From contig NC_068356.1 in NCBI RefSeq assembly GCF_020536995.1, forward strand, positions 87,401,941-87,465,940: a stretch of DNA of 64,000 nt. The letters run 5' to 3'. Below, one piece after another: positions 12,733 to 23,991 of this stretch. This stretch comes from Dreissena polymorpha (taxonomy: Eukaryota > Mollusca > Bivalvia > Myida > Dreissenidae). The number at the start of each line of letters is the position of its first letter. The first letter of the stretch is position 1. Below the pieces are notes generated by a model that was not told where the DNA came from, made no database searches, and saw only the letters and a list, made by a program, of their open reading frames with translations. The translations under genes were made by a program, and so were the position numbers.

Positions 12733-14075
12733 AGCTCACCTGAGCACAACGTGCTCATGGTGAGCTATTGTGATCGCCTTTTGTCCGTCGTGCGTCGTCA
12801 ACATTTACCTTGTTAACACTCTAGAGGCCACATTTATTGTCCAATCTTCATGACACTTACTCAGAACACGTGTCCTAATAATATCTTGGACGAGTTCGAA
12901 AATGGTTCCGGTTGATTGAAAAACATGGCCGCCAGGGGGCGTGGAAGTTTTCCTTATATGGCTATAGTTAAGCCTTGTTAACACTCTAGAAGTCACATTT
13001 ATTGTCCGATCTTCATGAAACTTTGTCAGAACATGTGTCCCAATAATATCTTGGACGAGTTCGAAAATGGTTTCGGTTGGTTGCAAAACATGGCCGCCAG
13101 GGGGCGTGGCAGTTTTCCTTATATGGCTATAGTAAAACCTTGTTAACACTCTAGAAGTCACATTTGTAGTCCAATCTTCATGAAACTTTGTCAGAACATG
13201 TGTGCCAATAATATCTTGTACGAGTTTGAAAATGGTTTCGGTTGGTTGAAAAACATGGCCGCCAGGGGGCGTGGCAGTTTTCCTTATATGGCTATGATAA
13301 AACCTTGTTAACACTCTAGAAGTCACATTTTAAGTCCAATCTTCATGAAACTTGGTCAAAACATGTGTCCCAATAATATCTTGGACGAGTTCAAAAATGG
13401 TTCCAGTTGAATGAAAAACATGGCCGCTATGGGGCGGGGCAATTTTCCTTATATGGCTTTACTGTATGGTAAAACCTTGTTAACACTCTAGAAGTCACAT
13501 TTGTGGTCCAATGCTCATGAAACTTGGTCAGAATATTTGAAGTAATATATCTGGGCTTAGTTCAAAAATGGTTGAGATCAGTTAAAAAACATGGCCGCAA
13601 GGGGCGTGGCATTTTTCATTAAATGGCTATTTAATACAAAACCTTGTTAACACTCTAAAAGTCACATTTATTATCCAATCTTTATGAAACTTGATGTGAA
13701 CATTTGTTCTAACAATAGCTTGAGTGAGTTTGAAAATGGTTATGGTTTGTTGAAAAACATGGCCGCCAGGGGGGGGGGGGGCAGTTGTCCTTATATGGCT
13801 TTAGTGAAAACTTGTTGACACTATATTAGCCACATTTATTGGCCAATCTTCATGAAACCGGCAGAACATTTGTCCCATTGAAATTTTGCCAGAGATTGAA
13901 GCTGGGTCATATGAGCTAAAAACTGCAACAAGGTCAAATATAAAAAAAAAACATGTTAAAAGTCACTTTTTTGGTCCAAAATAATCTTCATGAATCAGCT
14001 TGCATTTTTTTCATAATAGTCTAGTTCCTTTGGCTTTCAGGTGAGCGCCTTAGGGCCTGATGGCCCTCTTGTTTA
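12733..14075. repeat. Tandem-core element, about seven 165-172-bp units with inverted ends
   Basis: The left end AGCTCACCTGAGCAC and the right end TTTCAGGTGAGCGCC are inverted relative to each other. The core is a tandem array whose unit starts at CCTTGTTAACACTCTAGA (12808, 12973, 13138, 13303, 13475, 13642 and a diverged one near 13809). Each unit holds TCTTCATGAAACTT and AACATGGCCGCCAGGGGGCG. The first four units are 165 bp, a multiple of three, which creates a spurious open frame on the minus strand. The architecture resembles bivalve pearl-type elements (known family; the assignment is inference). Confidence 0.75.
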
Positions 14076-14627
14076 TTACTTGTATAGCGCTCTGTGAAGT
14101 AGCCTTTACACCTTTCCCCTTTCCAGCCACTGACGTTTTATCTGGAAAACATGTTCCAAGGTTGCTTTATATGTGTTATCTATGATAGGGCCTACAGACA
14201 GACGTTTATCTATATCATGTTAATAATCACGAGCAAGAGTATATTTATAAATATGTATTAAGTATAGTGTATCAAATTATGTTAAACCATGCACAAGGAC
14301 AGTCGATGACCGAAATAAAAATGTCAATTGGAATGGAATAATCCCAGTGCCTTATTGCTTTGTGGGTATTTGTTAAAATGCGATCACGAACATTTTACTT
14401 GGTACAAACACTGAATCGAACATATTTTAAAGTACGAAATAGAATTTACTTTACTGAAGCCCTGTTTCGACAACCGAATAATATTGACTTCAATCCAAAA
14501 CTCAATTTTCTTGCAATCCCTAGCATAACTCACTACAATACTGACACAATTACATATAATTAGTTGATAACTATAACATTTACTTAGTTTCCACTCAAAA
14601 TGAATTCCTTATTACAGAACAATCTTA

Positions 14628-14886
14628 GCCGTGCTCTGTGAAAAGGGTGTTTAATTCATAAGAGTAAAGTGTCGTCCCACATTAGCCTGTGCAGTACGCA
14701 AAGGCTAATCTGGGACGACACTTTCCGCCTAAACTTGATTTTTGATAAGAAGAGACTTTCTTGAAACGAAAAATATCCTAGAAGTGGAAAGTGTCGTCCT
14801 TGATTAGCCTGTGCGGACTGCACAAGCTAATCTGTGACGACACTTTATGCACATGCATTAAACCCACTTTTCAAAGATCACGGCTA
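14628..14886. mobile_element. Palindromic MITE, copy 5
   Basis: A near-complete copy with both inner palindromes (AGCCTGTGCAGTACGCAAAGG, AGCCTGTGCGGACTGCACAA) and ACGACACTTTATGCACATGC. It lies 350 bp upstream of the GPX promoter. Confidence 0.8.
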
Positions 14887-15183
14887 AATATCTTGGTCTT
14901 CGTCCCATTGAGAACCTGAAATACTAAAACCAACCCAAACAAGTTACATCATGCAGTCCTAGATTACCCATAAGGAAGAGTATGCAACTCCCTATGGGCC
15001 CCGCGACATTTAGGGGTACGTTGCGACCGTCACAAAATAACTTCTCCTTTAATGCTTTCCCGGGTGTCATCACAATCTAGAACAAGTAATCTAGAGTCAA
15101 TTACCGAAACCAGAACAACGTCGCGACACGAGGTGCTGTAATCTGACTATGTTCATGTGACTAGATTAGGCCTTGTTACCCTC

Positions 15184-15190
15184 TATAAAA
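15184..15190 (+). promoter_or_regulatory. TATA box of the glutathione peroxidase gene
   Basis: TATAAAA sits 48 bases before the ATG at 15238. A start about 30 bases downstream would give a 5' UTR of roughly 25 nt. No nearer ATG intervenes. An ATG at 15157 lies upstream of the box, so 15238 is preferred as the start. Confidence 0.65.
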
Positions 15191-15237
15191 ACTTTAAATC
15201 TATCATTTGTCGCTATACCGTTGGCAACCTATTACAG

Positions 15238-18200
15238 ATGGTTGTCACATACTGGCCCCTTGTGGCCGGGGCCCTTTTGGGCTTTGCGACCCGAGGCCTG
15301 GGGAACAGGGTGATATGTAACCCAAACCCTTCGAGTTCGATGAGCTTCTATGACTTTAATGCCACGAATATTTACGGAAACGAGACGATACAGTTTTCGA
15401 TGTACCAAGGTAGTGTGCTGGCCATTATAAATTTGGTGAGTTTTTGTTTTTTTCTTTTCATTTTCTTCTTTTTTTCAGCTAAGTGTTCTAAGCGGAAATT
15501 AATTTTAATCTATACCATTAAACATGCGTCTTGTATACTGTTTTGGTCATGCAATAAGTACAACCATTAGTATCTTTTACTATAATTTTATATTTCCATG
15601 CAAACAAGTTGTAAACATGTTTATTGACGGAGATTAACACATTATAACCCAGAACATTTTGAAGACAAGTTACGAACTGATGTGTATGTGCATATGGGCA
15701 ATGCTTTGTGAAAAGGGGTTAAAGGCCTGTGCGTAAAGTATCGTCCCAGATTAGATTGTGCTAAGAAGAGACTTACTTCAAACAGTAAATATCATACAAG
15801 CGGAAAGTGTCGTCCCTGATTAGCCTGTAGGGACTGCACAGGCTAATATGCGATGACGCTTAAGGCACATGCATTAAACCCAGTGTCCTCAGAACATGAC
15901 CCCATATATGCACATGGTATTTATAACGCATGTTAGTAATTCATGTTTGTTTGTCGGCTTGTAAACAACAGTTTTGAATTATGTTTAAACGTCAATACAA
16001 CAATCATAACTTTTTGCATTGCATATATTTGACTCAAAACAGAACAAATGGTAAATACCTATAGTAATTTGCAAATATAATGCAAGTAATTCTACTTCCG
16101 TTCACTTTTACGAGCCGCTTATAGTAAAAGTAGTTTAAACGACTTATTTTGTGTCTAAAAGTATGAGTATAAATCAAAATAATGCATCAGTATATTATTT
16201 TGTTCAGGTCAGCAGGGACTGTATAATGTAGAATACACAACTGTATAATTGATACTATGTCTATAGAAACTTCTATATACTCTATGTATACTCTATTCGC
16301 TATTCCAATGCTATGTAAATGATTGCTAATATTTCCATCATTATTCCTCTCTGCCAGGCCACCTACTGAGGTGGAACCACGCCCCACTACATGGGGATGA
16401 ACGCATTGTGGACGGAATTCTCGAGCTCGGGCTTCCAGGTGCTCGGATTCCCATCCAACGTTTTTAATCTGGTGAGTTGTCAATCTTATTAATTGACCCG
16501 CGTTTTGAGAAAACTGTGCATAATGCATGTGCGTAAAGTGTCGTCCCAGATTAGCCTGTGCAGTCCGCACAGGTTAATCAGGGACGACACTTTCCGCTTG
16601 TATGGTATTTTTCGTTTAAAAAGAAGTCTTTTCTACACGAAAATCCATGTAAATGCGGAAAGTGTCGTCCCTGATTAGCCAGTTTTCTCAGAACACGACT
16701 CAATTGGAGACTTAGTGCATACCGCTCTCTAATTCAATCTAAACATACTCCTCGATTTTGTTTAAATCGATCTATTATCAAATTCTTCTTTGTTAATGTT
16801 TTTAACCGTTAAAATCGCATACTGTATTCTCTATATCCGCCGTCTTCAAAAAGCCCCCCAAAGGTTTGATACCTTTTACAAAATATTTTCATCCAGTCTT
16901 ATTACTTTTTCCGACAATCTCATTCTGATATTGACAGCGGACGATTTCAGGCTCGAACATAAACGACATGTGAAGAATTTATTAAACAGTTATGTGTGTG
17001 TTTATGTTGTTTTTCATGAAGGGATATTTTTCGTGGACAACATCATGAATTCCCCTTTAAGAGACACGCATGCTAAATTCGCCCTTGTAAGACAATCGTG
17101 CTTGATATCAGCGGAAGATATGTATACGGATAGTTTGTTTTCGTCTTAAGTCTTACACCTCTGTACTTCGGTTACTGTTGTTAATCGAGTAAACGATTGT
17201 TAAAATGTACAGCTTATCATACATATAATCATGTTTGAAATGGAGATACGTTATCTTTGATCAAGTCGTACAGTGGGTATTCCTAACAGTATGTCATTCA
17301 GAAAGAAATTCAGATCTGCACTTATCGTAATCTACATTGTATTTACAATTTGAATAAATGAGGGTCAAATGTTACAGGTCATACACAAATATTTGTTTAA
17401 GAACCAACTATTAAAAGGCATATATTGCGATGAGTTAAATAATTATTTTGTCACTCTTATATAAAAACAACACAATTATAGTAAACACGACAATTCTACT
17501 ATTTACAGCAAGAGCCGTCGAAAACTGCCGACGAGCTCCTTAACGGCATCAAGTACGTGCGGCCGGGCGGTGGCTACGTGCCGATGTTCCAGATGTTCCA
17601 GAAGATTGACGTCAACGGCGCGAACGAGCACGCGCTCTACACCTACCTCAAGGTACGTATTTCCGATGTAAGCCGGAAATGTGTCGGGAACGTTCGATAC
17701 GGTGACTGTAGGTTACGTCATAATAAGTGTATGACAGTGTTCCAATTATATCGACGTTTACCCTTTCGATTACCATTTTATTAAGAAGTAATAATAAACA
17801 TCTGAATTTCAGGAAAGATCCCCACTACTCCGTCTAAAGAATCAAGGGTTCGAGTAAAATTATGATTTTCACATGAATATGTGTTTTTCAACTTTATTTG
17901 TTTATCGTGTAATCATCAGAGACGCCACGTTTTTGACCACTGATTATGGCGCACCAATCTAATCCGCTCTGGATTCCTATTAAAACGATCGTGTTCAAAA
18001 TATGTTAATGCTCGTTTTGATGCGTTAAAAAACGCTAGTTTATCAAATTACTATCTCATCTCTTAAAACTCTATATGATTCTCGCTCTGGGAAAACGTCG
18101 GTCAATTCATGTTCGCAAAGTTTTGTCCTTGATTAGCCTGTGCAGTCCACACTGCCGTCGTCCCTGATTAATAGCAGAAAGTGCTCCTGCAGTCTGAATG

Positions 18201-20925
18201 ACACAAGCTTATATGCGACGATACTTCACGCACAAGCATTAAGTGCCGTTTTCCCAGAGCGAGGCTTATTTTACATTTTTTCCAGTCTGTGTGCGGTCCT
18301 ACCGCGGACCAATTTGAGGATGACCTCTTCTACGACCCGAAGAGGGTGAGCGACGTGCGCTGGAACTTCGAGATCTTCCTTGTGGACCAGAAGGGGAAGA
18401 TCCTCTACCGTTACAGTCCCGACCACGACCTGTCACTCGTCCGTGACGACATCCGGAAACTGTTCACCGCAAAGCCAAAAGAGAGGTGCGTATCTATAGG
18501 ACACCTGTGTTACGTGTATGTATTTTATCATTATGTTAAGGGCCTTCATCAACGGACCTTTGAGAGTAATGTACTCTCAGTTTTAGTGGCATGAATACCA
18601 ACATATCAGGTTTCAACGTTCCATGACTTCCAAATGCAGACACGGGTGTTCAGTCATGAAGGGTCGATTATGTTGGAAGAAAAACTAAATGACCTGTCTA
18701 TGCAAAAATACACATTTCTCTGGAATATTCTACATATATGTTAGCATTGATTGACTGAAAAAAATCTTGAATGCATACTTTCATTTTTCTTCTAAAACTT
18801 TCACTAACAATACCTAATAATAAGCAAATCTTTCAAAATCACAGGCAAGTAATTTCAAAAATCATGTTTTGATTGGTTAACGCAAATCGTGTCATGTGCC
18901 ACGGCACCAAACTTATTCGTTAAAAGTGCTTCATAAATTACCAAAAGATGTATAACACACGTTTAGTCAGGGTGCAGCTATAAGGGACATTGGTGAAATT
19001 CTTAGTATTTTATTTTAAAAGGTAGAATAATTTGCTTAATACGTGGATTTATTTGCAAAACTGCATCGCACCTCTGCAGATATTCACCATTTTTATGTCG
19101 GCTATCCAACTGTTTCCTCATGAGGACCAAAAACTGAGAATGCTACATCACCCTGCATGTCCGCTTTTGATTAGTCGCTTATGCATGTTATGCAAAAAAC
19201 GAGTCTATACTGTATATCATAGAAACATTGCTATTACCACGGTAACACGGTCGTTCTTAAAACAAGGCGACTCAGTGTTGATGCAACGCATTATCTCTTC
19301 TTAGAACAATTTCATTATGCGTTTTGCTGTCTTCGTATTTTTTAAAGGGACTTGTTCAGATCAAAAAAATATTATAACGTATGTTTATTAACATATCTAA
19401 AATGTTGTGAATAGTCTTCAATAATTACTATAGCAAGAAACAAAGGAAATAAAAATTAGCCTTTACGAAATTTTGAACCCGGGATATCTGGAAATGAAAG
19501 TCATTTCTCTACCAGCGCTCTATGCCGTCTTTATATCATACCGGCTATTTTATAAACGATATTGTAATACTAAACGTTTAATCAATGTATTGAGGAAAAC
19601 CGTAACACGCGCTTTATTATTTTATCAATTTCGAATGATGATTATCCATAAATGAACCAATATTGCAAACATTGTTCTATATCGCTTGTTTTGTTTGAAC
19701 ATAATGTAATCATTATTTGTTTGCATCTATGACAAATACGATGAAAATCGTTATTTTAACAAACGTTGAGCAAGTCCTTTTAAATATAAAAACGTCCTCA
19801 TTATTTATGCCAATTCATTGGTATGTGTATACAATTTTTATTGTTTCAGCAATACGAAGAAGAAGGAAAATACGAAGAGGAAGAAAAACCCAACATCACC
19901 TACCTACTAGATATAATCAATTTCGAAAACTTAACACCCTCCTTGACATTAATACCATCGCAAAAACACCGAAATTCTTGAATGCCATCAATAGTTTTTT
20001 TATAATATGATTTTCAATTAGCTGAACATTTGACAAGATGTTGACTTTCGTAATACAATATATTTTTCCATATCGATTTTGGTGAGAGATTTCAAATAAG
20101 ATATGCCAATAGGCGTCCATTGAATACATAATTAGAATTTTATTTCATTAAGACGTGCATTGAGAACTAAACACACGCATTGCTAAATTACGTTGTTTCT
20201 GTTGTTGTCGTTATTTTTGTGTACCTTGTCGTTCTTGTTTGTTTATTTGTGTTAAAATGTTGAGAACAACTGTGTTATAAACCGTGAATATATTTTGCGA
20301 CCGTCCGCCATTTTCTCACACCTGTATATGAAGGAGTCACCCTAAATAATCGGGGTAATTCCGGAAGTCGGGCGATCGGGAGGCGACTCATGCGTTCGTT
20401 GCCTTTTGTGACCTCGAACAGGCAGCGCGAAAATGGCTGTGACGCAATATATATTCACTATCAAAAAGGTTAATAAAACTTTAAAAAAGTCCAATCATGG
20501 CTTGTTTTGTCTTACAAATCTTTTTTAAACGCTTACCTGGACAGAAAACTTACACTGATTCGAATGGCACACATCACAAACAAAGCTCGATGCCAGCTTA
20601 AGATCCATATTCACAAAAGTATTCACAGACTTAAGGTTGAATAATAGAATTAGAACTAAGGAAATAATGTTAAGCGTTTGAATATATACAGGAAACTAAA
20701 TTGTTTATGTCATAAATTGATTATTCTAAACGGAAAGTCTCCTCTTAGCGAAATTTCAGTTAAGGCGGAAAGTGTCGCCCCTGATTAGCCTGTGCGTACT
20801 GCGTAGGCTCATATGGGATGACACTTTAAGCACATGCATTAAACCCCTTTTTCACAGAGCACGGCTCAATTTTAAATTTTAATTGTTTCAGCAATACGAT
20901 CTCGTTGAGACGGAGTTTAAAATAG
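15238..20925 (+). CDS. GPX3: Secreted GPX3-like selenoprotein glutathione peroxidase
   Basis: Reduces hydroperoxides with glutathione or related thiols. Exons: 15238-15435, 16358-16471, 17509-17652, 18286-18485, then a terminal exon at 19850 (stop 19908-19910) or a duplicate at 20892 (stop 20923-20925); the phases agree throughout. A signal peptide (MVVTYWPLVAGALLGFA) implies secretion. Exon 2 opens ATY-TGA-GG: the in-frame TGA (16367-16369) falls at the position of selenocysteine in the NVASYUG motif, giving Sec70. Further family motifs are YVRPGGGYVPMFQMFQKIDV and DVRWNFEIFLVD, which supplies W178 and N179 of the catalytic tetrad. The usual tetrad Gln in FPCNQFG is Val101 (FPSNVFN). Length is 239 aa with the first terminal exon (tail SNTKKKENTKRKKNPTSPTY) or 230 aa with the second (SNTISLRRSLK). 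It is longer and more basic at the C-terminus than human GPX3. Confidence 0.93.
15700..15903. mobile_element. Palindromic MITE, copy 6 (internally shortened)
   Basis: It keeps GCGTAAAGTATCGTCCCAGA, GCGGAAAGTGTCGTCCCTGA, AGCCTGTAGGGACTGCACAG and GCACATGCATTAAACCC, but has lost part of the first palindrome. It lies in intron 1 of the GPX gene. Confidence 0.75.
16497..16702. mobile_element. Palindromic MITE, copy 7 (internal deletion)
   Basis: It begins 25 bases after the exon 2 donor of the GPX gene. The first palindrome AGCCTGTGCAGTCCGCACAGG is intact. The second half stops at CCTGATTAGCC and jumps to AGTTTTCTCAGAACACGACTC, so the second palindrome is missing. Confidence 0.8.
18078..18268. 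mobile_element. Palindromic MITE, copy 8 (diverged)
   Basis: Ends CTCGCTCTGGGAAAACG and GTTTTCCCAGAGCGAGGCT are good inverted repeats, with an AGCCTGTGCAGTCCACACTG core. It finishes just 18 bases before GPX exon 4 and so supplies sequence right up to that exon's polypyrimidine tract. Confidence 0.7.
20328..20366 (+). promoter_or_regulatory. SECIS element candidate, copy A
   Basis: The selenocysteine insertion signal expected in a selenoprotein 3' UTR. ATGA (20328-20331) faces GGAA (20363-20366), supplying the tandem G·A / A·G pairs. GGAGTCACCC (20333-20342) pairs with GGGTAATTCC (20353-20362) through nine pairs and one C/A mismatch. The apical loop TAAATAATCG contains the unpaired adenines. 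An AATAAA follows 105 bases later. The lower stem below the quartet is weak by eye. Confidence 0.75.
20472..20477 (+). terminator. Polyadenylation signal, GPX copy A
   Basis: AATAAA in the duplicated 3' UTR, about 105 bases after the SECIS. The matching hexamer in copy B is at 23083-23088. Confidence 0.6.
20737..20873. mobile_element. Palindromic MITE, copy 9 (right half only)
   Basis: GGCGGAAAGTGTCGCCCCTGA, AGCCTGTGCGTACTGCGTAGG and ACATGCATTAAACCCC are present; the left half is absent. It lies exactly at the junction between the two duplicated GPX 3' ends. Confidence 0.75.
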
Positions 20926-21010
20926 TAGACGTTGAAGCGCTAGAAGAAAAAACTAACTTCATCTACTAGATTACATCAACCTTAAGGATTTAACACCGTC
21001 CTTGGCCTTA

Positions 21011-22551
21011 TTAAAGGGACTTTCCAACAGTCAAAAGCGTCATTCGACGCGAATCGATATTTTGGGGAACTACGAGGATTGCTTATATAGCTAAAAATAC
21101 CTCTACCTTTGCTGTGAGCGTGGATGGTCGAGTGGTAAAGTCGGGAGATATTTTACTCCAAAACTCCATGACTCTAGGGGTCAGTAGTTCGAGCCCTGTG
21201 GAGGTTAACGTGTTGTCTCTTTTTCGGCGTAAGCTGTATTAAGCCAGCTTTTCACCCTGACTTGACCTTTGTAAGTGTCCAATAATATTCAAATAAAATT
21301 TCCCGCGGCTAGGTACGAATGAATACACTTCATTTATTCCATTGGCTGATTTGAGTATAACACCAGAACATTGGAAACATATCCGCGTCTTTGTAACACT
21401 GTTTTACTGCATGAAACAATTTTATCTCTGATGAAAAGGCTCAATAGATAGAACAGTTTTACAATCAATTTTCGACATAAATACAGTTTGTGCGTTCACC
21501 TTTTATTTTCAGAGAATTACAAGCGCAAAAGCGTTTATACTAAAGGCTATATACTCATATTTAGTACTTACTTGCATTGCATTTCAACCCGCGAGGTTTC
21601 GGGTCAATTCGCGGCCAGTGTGTGAAAGTCAGAGTTTATATACAGTTCATCACCGCAGTTCGCAGAAGGGGTTGCGATCTTTTCATTGAAGGAATCTATG
21701 CTATTTTTGTCTGATGGAGTAAATAGTTCGTTTAGTCGCTTTGTCGATATATCAATATTTTAGGCACAGCTGTTGCCTTGGTCGTGTACAGTTGGCGTAA
21801 ACAAGCCGTCGTTTCAGCAGAGAATTGTTACCTAACTTTAATGCATCGCATTCCAATCCGCAAGATTTCAAGGTCAGTTTGCGGTCAGTTGCAGAAATCT
21901 TTATATAAACGCCGTCTCGTAAACTTTGTGCACTTGAAGTCTGTTTTGATCAGAAAGATACTAAATAAAGATATTCGGCGATATTATTGTGGTATGTCAA
22001 TCATCGATTTTTAATATGTTTTCAACATTTGCATGATAAGGACCAATTTTGATAAAATTAATTAGAAATATTTATCCATTTAGACCAGTTTATTAAGCAT
22101 GAGCACAATAATTTACTATACTATAATTATGCAATTAAATAAGATTCGAGTATTGCCGGCTGACCTATATGCACTCGTTTATTTTCATGTTTCTTGTGCT
22201 TTCTATTCTGTAAATATAGATATCTGAGTAATAATATCACATAAAGCAAAATAAGCCACAAAATCTGGCACAACACCCCGTAATTGATTTTCTTGTGATG
22301 TAGCTAAGAACTGCGCAGAAAAAAGGCATCCGCTACTTTTTATCTCATAGAGATAACTTTTGATCGTTCATAAACATCGACCACAATCAACGCCGTATAT
22401 CTTTTTTAAAGATATTTCTTGTTATATATTGTATTCTTATAATTTACGGGACATTTTTAGTTAAAATGTTTAAATTTATCAATATAAAGCATTTAAAGCA
22501 GTTAATGACCAGCTTTAATACATGCCAAAATCTGTTGGACAGTCCCTTTAA
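21011..22551. mobile_element. TTAA-flanked TIR element with tRNA-Ser-like segment, 1.5 kb
   Basis: The ends TTAAAGGGACTTTCCAACAG and CTGTTGGACAGTCCCTTTAA are inverted repeats beginning in TTAA. The paralogous GPX copy A has the empty site (GACATTAATACCATCGC), proving insertion into a single TTAA as in piggyBac-like transposition. Inside, TGGTCGAGTGG (21125-21135) resembles a tRNA A box and AGTTCGAGCCC (21186-21196) a B box, spaced as in tRNA-Ser. No transposase frame is visible. A shorter relative lies at 36902-37378. Confidence 0.8.
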
Positions 22552-22939
22552 CATCGCAACACCACCGATATTCTTCAATGTCATCCATAGTTTCTTTATA
22601 ACATGTTTCTCTTGTCAGCTAAGCACTTGAAAAGATGTTGATTGAGTTCATTCGCAATACCGTTACATTCTCTATATCGTGTTTGGTTACGAATTTCAAA
22701 TTAGATAGCCCAAAAGGATACCAATTTGTACATTATTATACTTTAACTTGACTAAAAAATGCAATTAGAATAAAACACCCACCCTGTGAAAATCAATTTT
22801 ACTAAGATTGTTGTTGTTTTTGTATACATGTTTACGCCATTGTCGTTTTTTGTTTGTGTATTTTTGTTTAAAAAAATGAAAACTATGTTTACATCGTGAC
22901 TATATTTTGCGACCGTCCGCCATTTTCTCGCACCTGTAT

Positions 22940-22978
22940 ATGAAGGAGTCACCCTAAACCATCGGGGTAATTCCGGAA
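22940..22978 (+). promoter_or_regulatory. SECIS element candidate, copy B
   Basis: It has the same ATGA / GGAA quartet positions and stem arms (GGAGTCACCC with GGGTAATTCC) as copy A. The apical loop has changed from TAAATAATCG to TAAACCATCG, keeping the run of adenines. Conservation of the stem and adenines while loop bases drift is what a working SECIS would show. Confidence 0.7.
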
Positions 22979-23740
22979 GTCGGGCGATCGGGAGGCGACT
23001 CATGCGTTCGTTGCCTTTTGTGACCCCGAACAGGCAGCGCGGAAAAGGCTGTGTCGCAATATATATACACTATTAAAAAATAAATAAAACTTAAAATCAA
23101 ATAATAGTTTGTTTTGTCTCACAAATCTTTTTTTAAAGCTTACCTGTACAGAAAACTCGCACTGATTCAATAAATTTGAAGTATTTTATTCGACCGTAGA
23201 GAATAGCTCGAGGCCAGCTTAAGGTCCATATTCACAAATCTATTCACAGACGTATGATTGAATAATAGAATTAGAAATAACAAAATAATTTTCAGCGCTT
23301 CAATGTATACAGGATACAAAAGTGAACATGTCATCAATAAATTATTCTAAACGAAAAATGAAGTTGTAAAGAGAGGTTTATTTCTATGTTGTACTATATT
23401 ATACTGTAAAAACAAAACAGTTTAAAGAATAATATTAAATTGTAGACTTTAGTTTCAGAATTTTTTTTCGTGACTTAGAGCCTCGAAGTGTTTTTTTTTA
23501 CAGATATTCCAAAATTGTTTTACCTTTATTACGTAATGCTATTACTAATCGGTACTATTTTACGCAATCAAACTTGAAGTTCGGCTAAATATGTTAAGCC
23601 TCAATAACTCAATAACTATAACTACTGCAGCAAATCATACATTCGGAAATGTTCGAGAATAACATATAGATAGGTACGTACCATCGAATCGGGTAATTTT
23701 CTTCCACAAGATGTGTTTTACCAACTAGTAATTTTCAAAT

Positions 23741-23751
23741 TTTATTTTATT
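23741..23751 (-). terminator. Polyadenylation signals of the FN3-CUB gene
   Basis: Two overlapping AATAAA hexamers on the minus strand, 140-150 bases after the stop codon, giving a short 3' UTR. Confidence 0.6.
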
Positions 23752-23890
23752 ATTGATGAAATATATCCGTAAAGTACATAATACAACAAAAACAAAACTG
23801 ATTCCTGACATAATATGCACTTAAATGATGAGATAAGACAAGTGAAAAAACCAAACAACTTTGAACACAAGCGATACGCGGTTATATGTA

Positions 23891-23991
23891 TCAATACATA
23901 CTTAATAACATATACAATCTTAAGATATTTATGGCGAAAAATGATAAAATTGTCATAAATGCGTAAGATGACTGCATCCTTGTTGTGGAAC
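23891..23991 (-). CDS. FN3-CUB protein exon 11: hydrophobic C-terminus
   Basis: It joins in phase as GSGSTTRMQSS followed by AFMTILSFFAINILRLYMLL and SMY-stop. Small residues, then a short spacer, then a hydrophobic end without a basic cytoplasmic tail fit a GPI signal. The Arg in the hydrophobic run makes it imperfect. Confidence 0.65.

Larger units (their letters stand above)
19836..20730 (+). other. Terminal exon and 3' UTR of GPX, copy A (tandem duplication)
   Basis: It starts at the acceptor TTGTTTCAG/CAATACGA (exon start 19850), ends the frame at 19910, carries a SECIS candidate at 20328-20366 and an AATAAA at 20472-20477, and extends to about 20730. Copy B at 20876-21010 plus 22552-23360 aligns along the whole length. 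Examples are CCAGCTTAAGATCCATATTC versus CCAGCTTAAGGTCCATATTC, and GAATAATAGAATTAGAA in both. At 19949-19952 this copy keeps the TTAA where copy B carries a 1.5-kb insertion. Confidence 0.85.
20876..23360 (+). other. Terminal exon and 3' UTR of GPX, copy B, split by an insertion
   Basis: The acceptor TTGTTTCAG/CAATACGA (exon start 20892) has the same phase and gives a different short tail ending at 20925. The UTR runs to 21010, is interrupted by the TTAA element 21011-22551, resumes at CATCGCAACACCACC, and carries the second SECIS (22940-22978) and AATAAA at 23083-23088. The block around the SECIS (about 22905-23060) is much better conserved against copy A than its flanks, which suggests it stayed functional after duplication. 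Use of this exon would need a transcript that includes or splices out the insertion. Confidence 0.8.

Noticed and set aside
12805-13326. 173-residue minus-strand frame with three internal repeats
   Set aside because: It arises because the tandem unit is 165 bp, a multiple of three; codons show no protein family and the unit is a dispersed repeat.
21125-21196. Possible functional tRNA-Ser gene
   Set aside because: A and B boxes are recognisable but the acceptor stem and T arm do not pair well, and it lies inside a TIR element shared with 36902-37378.
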